Shown: piece after piece, positions 56,934 to 64,000 of the stretch
How positions within the stretch are numbered: the first letter of the stretch is position 1
How the letters are laid out: each line of letters begins with the position of its first letter
Assembly: GCF_037975245.1 (NCBI RefSeq)
Contig: NC_092581.1
Span: 18,779,303-18,843,302 of the forward strand
Reading direction: 5' to 3'
DNA: 64,000 nt
DNA from: Apostichopus japonicus
Taxonomy: Eukaryota > Echinodermata > Holothuroidea > Aspidochirotida > Stichopodidae
The notes under the pieces: model-generated
What the model saw: only the letters and a program-made list of their open reading frames with translations
Databases searched by the model: none
Told to the model about the DNA's origin: nothing
Position numbers and translations under genes: made by a program

Positions 56934-59900
56934 GGGCTTGCTGCTGTAGTACTACCAACAACAAAAAGCAAGATATAACTCTATACAAACTTGGACCCAG
57001 TACAGAAGTTATATATTATCTCATTTCACACAGGACAAACTGTATACCATTGGAGTGTCACATGTTAGACAGTATGTTGTCATTTAACTGGAGACGTTTT
57101 ATAGAATTATGTTATGTGATTACTGTCTTTGGGTGAAATTTTAATGACATCTTAGTAAGTTATGGTCGAGTTGTAATCCTAGTTTTCACAACAGCTTTTT
57201 GCAAACCTTTGTACTAGCCTAGCTGTTATTCGCAAGTATATATATAGTAAGGTATTAGAGGTTTCTGCTTAAGTACCATGATGGATCAGTTAGTGTTGAC
57301 CTTAATTATGTCAACTAGTCTACTAAAATTGTAGTTCCTGGATTAAATCTACCTCCCCCCCCCCCCTTTTGCAGCTTTCGTTAACGATCCACTACACAAA
57401 GTTGTCATTAATAGTTGCCTGTACTGGATGGGTTCTGTTCCATGCATTAAAAGAAAAAGAGGTTTGTTTGTGTGGCAGTGACCGTCATTAATGTGTAGTC
57501 TTATATCAAGTTGATTGCCTGCGTGGCTGCTGTTGGGTTTTAAAAGCTGATGTCGCTAACATATGTACCTGGGTTTTATAAATGTCAGGAAAGCAGTCGG
57601 ATTTATTCACTGCCTTTAAGGACAAGTTAATGCTCTCTCCCTGCAAATCATATGTGTAGTTTGAGTAAATATTTATATTCGTTGTTGCACCCAAAGCTGA
57701 AGCATCTTTTGAAATTCTCCTTCTGTCAACAGTTTCACAAAAATTTACTGATAATTAGTTACAATAAGAAAGCAAATTAATCCAGCTCAGACAACATTTG
57801 TAGATCTTTTTTTTTCACCAAACGAATGGTATCGGGAGAGTAATTAATGAGTTCGATTTAATCCTCGGTAACTTTTTGTTTGTTTTTTGTGTGTGTTAAC
57901 CCAGACAGTTTTTCATATTAGTGTCACCTGTAATCTGCAATCTGGAATATTCCAGATTTCACATTCGTTTTATTAGTACGCCATTGTTTGAAATGAAAGG
58001 TCAATATTCAAACTGCTGACCTACTTTCTTTTTTATTTTATTGAAGTTTAGTGCAGAAAATAAAATTTAAAAGGGCAAAATTACCTCTAAAAGCTGCTTT
58101 AACTGTTTAACAAAGTCAGAGGTGGAAACTTATTTGGGCTTCCTGATTCCTTTTAACTGTAGGTGAAATAAAAATTCATGTTTAAAGTAATGTTTTAATT
58201 TCTAAGAGAAATTTTTCAGTACCCTTAGAAGAAGGAAAAAAAAAAACTTTCACAGCAACCAAATGTTAGTCACATCTACTGGGACATTTTACCAGCAAAA
58301 TTGCCGTCATGTTGCTTTCTTTTCCTCACTTTTTGGTGTTAATTTCAAGGTCAGGCTTTCTCATTGGTCTGCTTGATCTCATTTCTGGTCTCCTAAAAAA
58401 GAATTCCTCTACTTCTTCTCGTCATCCGTTAACAGATAACAGCAAATTGTAGACCCTGACCTGTCGGTTTTAAATGGAAAAAAAAAAACTTACTTTTACA
58501 CGGTTTTATTTAAAAACGGCAAAGTAAATAGAAAATATGTTGGTGATGAAAATAGAGGTTTTTGTGAACAAGTATCTTGTTTAGTGGGATATCGTATGCC
58601 AGGAGATAGCAACTGGTGGGAACAGCTGAGACCGCCGTGTACGGCTGGGAGACCATTCATCCCCTGATCGTGTTTCACATCCCGTGCTTCTGAAGCCAAG
58701 GTTAAGCTAGGAACGGCCACACCTGACATCTGCCATTGTCACACAAGTGGATGATGATGAAGATGATGATGATGTACTTGCTCATGTTTTATTCATGAGG
58801 GACACATTGACTCATGTTTTATTCATAAGGGACATATTGACTCATGTTTTTTTTCATAAAGTCAGCCAAATAGTTTGTTCGGTTATGTTTCATTCATTAC
58901 TTAATAAACACATTTTACTCTGGCAATGGGCATATTTCAACTTTCAATGTGACAAGATGATTTTTTTTTTTTTTAGTTAGTTTTTATTGTTGGGTGTGAA
59001 TTACTTTTTTTCTTCTTCGTTTTTTTTACAATTAAAAGCAGTGATCCATTTGCAGTTAATTCATAACAGTATTAAGAAGAGAAACCGCCCCTGCCCCCCC
59101 CCCCCAAAAGAAAAGTTTCTAAAAAAGGTGATAAAATCGATGCATTTGTCATTGACTATAGCCTATTATAAAACAAGATATTTTACACCATCGATTTGGT
59201 CAAATGTGTTGTTTCATCATGAATTTTGCTGGTCTATTTGGGTTTTTCATTAATCTTTAAAATTGTTTCTTCACCCTGTCATCAATCTGATATCATTTCC
59301 ACATGGATACAAATTTAGGTGGCGTAATTAAGATGTATAGAATAAACTCCTCCGAAAATGGAATTGTCACTAGGGTTCATTACCCCTGTTTAAGATATCA
59401 GGAAATGAATGGGAGAGCTTTAGTGCCATCGAAATGTTACAATATTCTTGTGTGATGAAAAAAAATATCAGCAATTCTCCAATAAAGCACCGACATGAGA
59501 CTATTGGTCAGAAAAATTTGACAACTTTATTTAAAATTGGTTTCATCAGTTGATAAACTATAATATGTTTACTTAAAATATATGTAATCAACATAATTCA
59601 GGGGGAAAAATATGAATTATGTTCTAATAAGAAAAGGAGTAACTCGAAGATGGTGATTTTTTTTCAAAATATTTGAATAGTAACATGGGTATTTTAGCAA
59701 CTGAACAATTCTCTAATAATGCTTTCAAACAAAAATCATCTTGTAGTCTCTCATTAAACTTTTTTTCTATAGAAGTTTGTACTGTTTGAATCGGAACCAA
59801 ATCCACAGTTAAAATTCACAATTCGGCAATTTAGCAACTTTTCTATAAAAAGGGAAAACAAAGAGGAACAAAGTGTTTAGTAACATTGTACAAGGGATTG

Positions 59901-61515
59901 TGATATTTACCAGTGCAAAGTCATTAAATATTCATTTAGTGTTTACTTGACCATGTCTATGTAAAAAAAAAAGTTATTTCTTGTAGCATATTTTTTTTGG
60001 GGGGGGGGGGGGCGATAAAAAGGATGTTGTCATTACAGAAAAGTTCCAGAATTATCACTTGAAAGATCAATATTTTAATATTCATTGTCATGCCTACTAT
60101 CTAACCTTACTATGGTATGTAAATTTGTTGAATATGCAAATATGAGGCTATTTGGAGATGATCAATAACACACACCATGAAAACATCGGTAGACTTGATG
60201 ATAAAAATCTGTGGATGTTTATTTATCAGTATAGAATAAAAATTAAATTTTAGTTTGGCGTAGTTTTTCTGTGTGTGTCTTGGGTTATATTTTTTTTGCA
60301 ATTGTTACAACAACAATATAAAACAGCAACAACAACAACTAAATATTCGGTGGTTTTTTTGATTTGTACATGCAAATTTTTGTAGGCTTAAATATTGCAT
60401 TGCATTCCAGTAGAAATACATTTGAAAATAAAGTATTTATGATGGTGAACGTTATGTTGTGAAGCAACGTGTTTACTTTTAGTTTCTCACGACCGAGAGG
60501 AAGGCACCATCAAAAATGGATATTTACGGGAGTCGCACAATTTATAGCTAGTTACAGCAGTTTGACACAAAGCTATACTCGAACAATATTATTTCATTCT
60601 TAAAACTAATGTTTACTGATTTCATTTTTTTGCTTTGTTATGGATGAGAAGAAGCAGCTCGCATTCTCCTCCCATCTGAGTCGAGAGACTTTATTTATCA
60701 GAGCGAGGAAGAGGATTGGGCGTTATAATATTTTGTGTAACACTTGTAGAAATGATTCTCGCAGCCTTATGCTTTCAGATACTTCGAAATAAATTTGAGG
60801 TAACTGTAGATAAATATGCAGCATATTAATGAAATAGTTTTATAGGTTTAGTTTTGTTTCTTTCCTTCTTTTTTTTTCCCTCCTGGAGTTTCTTATCTAT
60901 TTAGTGGATTCAAAATATAATTTCCTTTGCAGAGATAATGTTATAAACATTTCTGTTATGGTGTCATTATTATGTTGTGTATACGGTATCAAGCTTAACT
61001 GTCAAGAGGGCAGTAGGCAGCAGAAAATCCCCCCCAGTCCAGCCTCATTTGTCCATCCCATCCCTCTCATCCTCCACCCTCCCTCCCCCACCTCCCCCCT
61101 CGCCTTCGTAAATGACTTTGCTCTTAAAGAGGTGCAACTGTAAATAATGTTAACGCTCAATATTACAGCATGACGACCCATAGAAATTAAAATGGAAGTT
61201 CTCTTGAAAGAGGGGTGGATTTGTTTAAACAAACCCAATTTCCCGATATCCGTTTATTAAACTTCAACAATAGTTTAATATACTGTCGTTATGTTAGTAT
61301 GTTTTACATCTATAAGGAATACATACCGTTGCGAATGGGATATTAATTGACCAATAGTTGGACGCCCTCGTTTTATTTGCCTGTTTCCCAGAACCATATA
61401 TGGCTCTGTTGTTGTTACCTTGCCCCGATTAGCCAAGAATTCTGAGTGGGAGGGACACTCGTAATTTCAGGAAGGACATCAACAATTTAAGTAGGGGCAC
61501 ACTACTCTTTGTCTT
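56934..61515. other. Downstream intergenic sequence, no gene recognised
   Basis: AT-rich with several homopolymer runs (C near 57354, A near 58480, G near 60000). A GAT microsatellite and three ~35-bp repeats with GACTCATGTTTTATTCAT lie at 58750-58860. Frames here are short and lack family features. An AATAAA at about 60428 cannot be tied to a gene. Confidence 0.45.
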
Positions 61516-61750
61516 GTATGTATGTGTGCGTGTATGTATGTGTGTATTTTAGATCCTCCTGCAAGCAGGAACTCGCGAAGAAGCCATCATTGGCTTATAT
61601 CAAAGCTGCAAGCTGACCGAAGTCAGTCTCTTAGATTCATATTTAACGTCCGTGATTATGAATTGTCAATTATCAACAATCTTGGAGTGACTCGAACTCG
61701 GGACCTTATGATTGAAAGGCACCGGCGTAAACCACTGAGCTAACACTCCT
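61516..61750 (-). mobile_element. tRNA-derived SINE (family 1), internally deleted
   Basis: It has the same head (GGAGTGTTAGCTCAGTGG on the minus strand), B-box region and TGTATG-type tail as the copy at 50858-51103, but lacks about 20 bp of the body near the TCAACAATCTTGGAG junction. Confidence 0.85.
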
Positions 61751-62182
61751 TATCCTGTCATGTTACCAGTGACGTTCTTGTACACATGATGATAGATCAA
61801 ATGGGAGAGGGGCATAGTAGTCTACACTGGGGTTGGGTGGTGGGGGTTTGAGCACGCCCTCCTCCCTGATCATCGGCCTGGTTATGGACCAGCCTACGTA
61901 ACCTCTTCTACTTTGCTTTCTCTCCTATGGACCAGTAGATGTTCTTTTTTCCATTTATCTTACTCATCTATCGCTGCTAATTTGAAAACAAGTGTACATC
62001 AAATCTGTTCTTGTTTTTTTTTATAGAAATGTCTGTCCTGAAAAATGGGTTTGAAGAAAAACAAAAGGTGGCTCATCGAATTACATGGAAAGTAGAATAT
62101 TTACCAAAATATGTGGATATGTGACGTACCTATATGTAGCCATCTAGAGAATTGCCGAATGCGGTCCGTGAGCTTGTAGCCT

Positions 62183-62253
62183 TTAGAGGGTCCCTTGAGG
62201 GGGTCCCTTGAGAGGGTCCCTTGAGGGGGTCCCTTGAGGGGCCTTGAGAGTCC
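62183..62253. repeat. Short tandem repeat, ~16-bp unit
   Basis: GGGTCCCTTGAGG units repeat about four to five times with alternation of GAGG and GAGAG. Confidence 0.85.
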
Positions 62254-62304
62254 CTTGTATAGATTCATATACAGTAATCTAAACTCTGAGTGTATCCTTA
62301 TCTC

Positions 62305-62663
62305 CAAGGGCGTAGGAACCGGGGGGGCTGGGGGGCGCCAGCCCCCCAGTGAAAAATGTGGAGGGGCGGAAGTATCATTCCGCCCCCCCGCTCCGCAAGT
62401 CAGAAAACCCCTTTTTCATTTCCAAATGAGAAAAAAATCTCATTTGGAGCACCAAATTGCATCTAAGGCCAGGTGAAAATACAAAATTAAGTTTACAAAA
62501 TGGAGTGGGTGTTGAAGTGTGCTATATTGCACCAAATTGCATCTGAGGCCACCTGGAAATGCAAAAAAATTCCAAAGGGGGACACCCCTCCCCTTAGACC
62601 CCTCCCCCAGGCCGGCCATCAGTCTTCAGCCCCCCCACTCAATAGTACCTTCCTACGCCACTG
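62305..62663. mobile_element. hAT-type MITE with 8-bp target duplication
   Basis: Starts CAAGGGCGTAGGAACC and ends CCTTCCTACGCCACTG, inverted with mismatches. Both flanks (62297-62304 and 62664-62671) are CTTATCTC. G- and C-rich runs lie inside the ends, as in the elements at 26737 and 30914. Confidence 0.85.
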
Positions 62664-62671
62664 CTTATCTC

Positions 62672-64000
<1,329 letters not shown>

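Noticed and set aside
58496-58729. Minus-strand 77-residue frame with balanced composition
   Set aside because: No splice context, no family resemblance; it could be chance.

Overview
The window is AT-rich eukaryotic DNA. It has long introns, GT-AG splice sites, tRNA-derived SINEs, many small DNA transposons and several tandem-repeat arrays. Three conserved animal genes can be rebuilt exon by exon. The combination of an IBTK-like gene, a CCDC81 orthologue and a proprotein convertase, with this repeat content, suggests an invertebrate animal. I would guess a marine deuterostome such as an echinoderm, but the sequence alone does not prove this.

Layout. Positions 505-5800 (+) carry the last seven coding exons of an inhibitor-of-Bruton-tyrosine-kinase-like gene (IBTK); its ankyrin, RCC1 and BTB part would lie left of the window. 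Positions 22804-10664 (-) hold a complete 12-exon CCDC81 gene (766 residues), which converges tail to tail with IBTK. Positions 35746-54188 (+) hold a complete 12-coding-exon proprotein convertase gene (820 residues), arranged head to head with CCDC81. From 54189 to 64000 I recognise no gene, only repeats and transposon copies.

Repeat landscape. Four elements with perfect 8-bp target duplications look like hAT-type elements: 16128-17141, 26737-27122, 30914-31970 (with another such element, 31251-31654, nested inside it) and 62305-62663. Four copies of a ~365-bp element flanked by TTAA look piggyBac-like; one of them (56095-56933) is split by a further 475-bp insertion. Two tRNA-derived SINE families are present. 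Large arrays sit inside introns: a 39-bp satellite (41556-44400), a ~90-bp array (36850-37405) and degenerate copies of the tail of CCDC81 exon 6 (17160-18010).

Function. The three genes are not an operon or an obvious pathway. CCDC81 is a centrosome or cilium-linked protein, and a palindromic RFX-type X-box lies 226 bp upstream of its start codon. The convertase keeps its catalytic residues but has a divergent substrate-binding loop. The most interesting observations are that loop, the intronic arrays whose every unit looks like a 3' splice site, the repeated mini-exon-like units in CCDC81, and the dated nesting of transposons. I saw no prokaryotic-type system, virus or CRISPR array.
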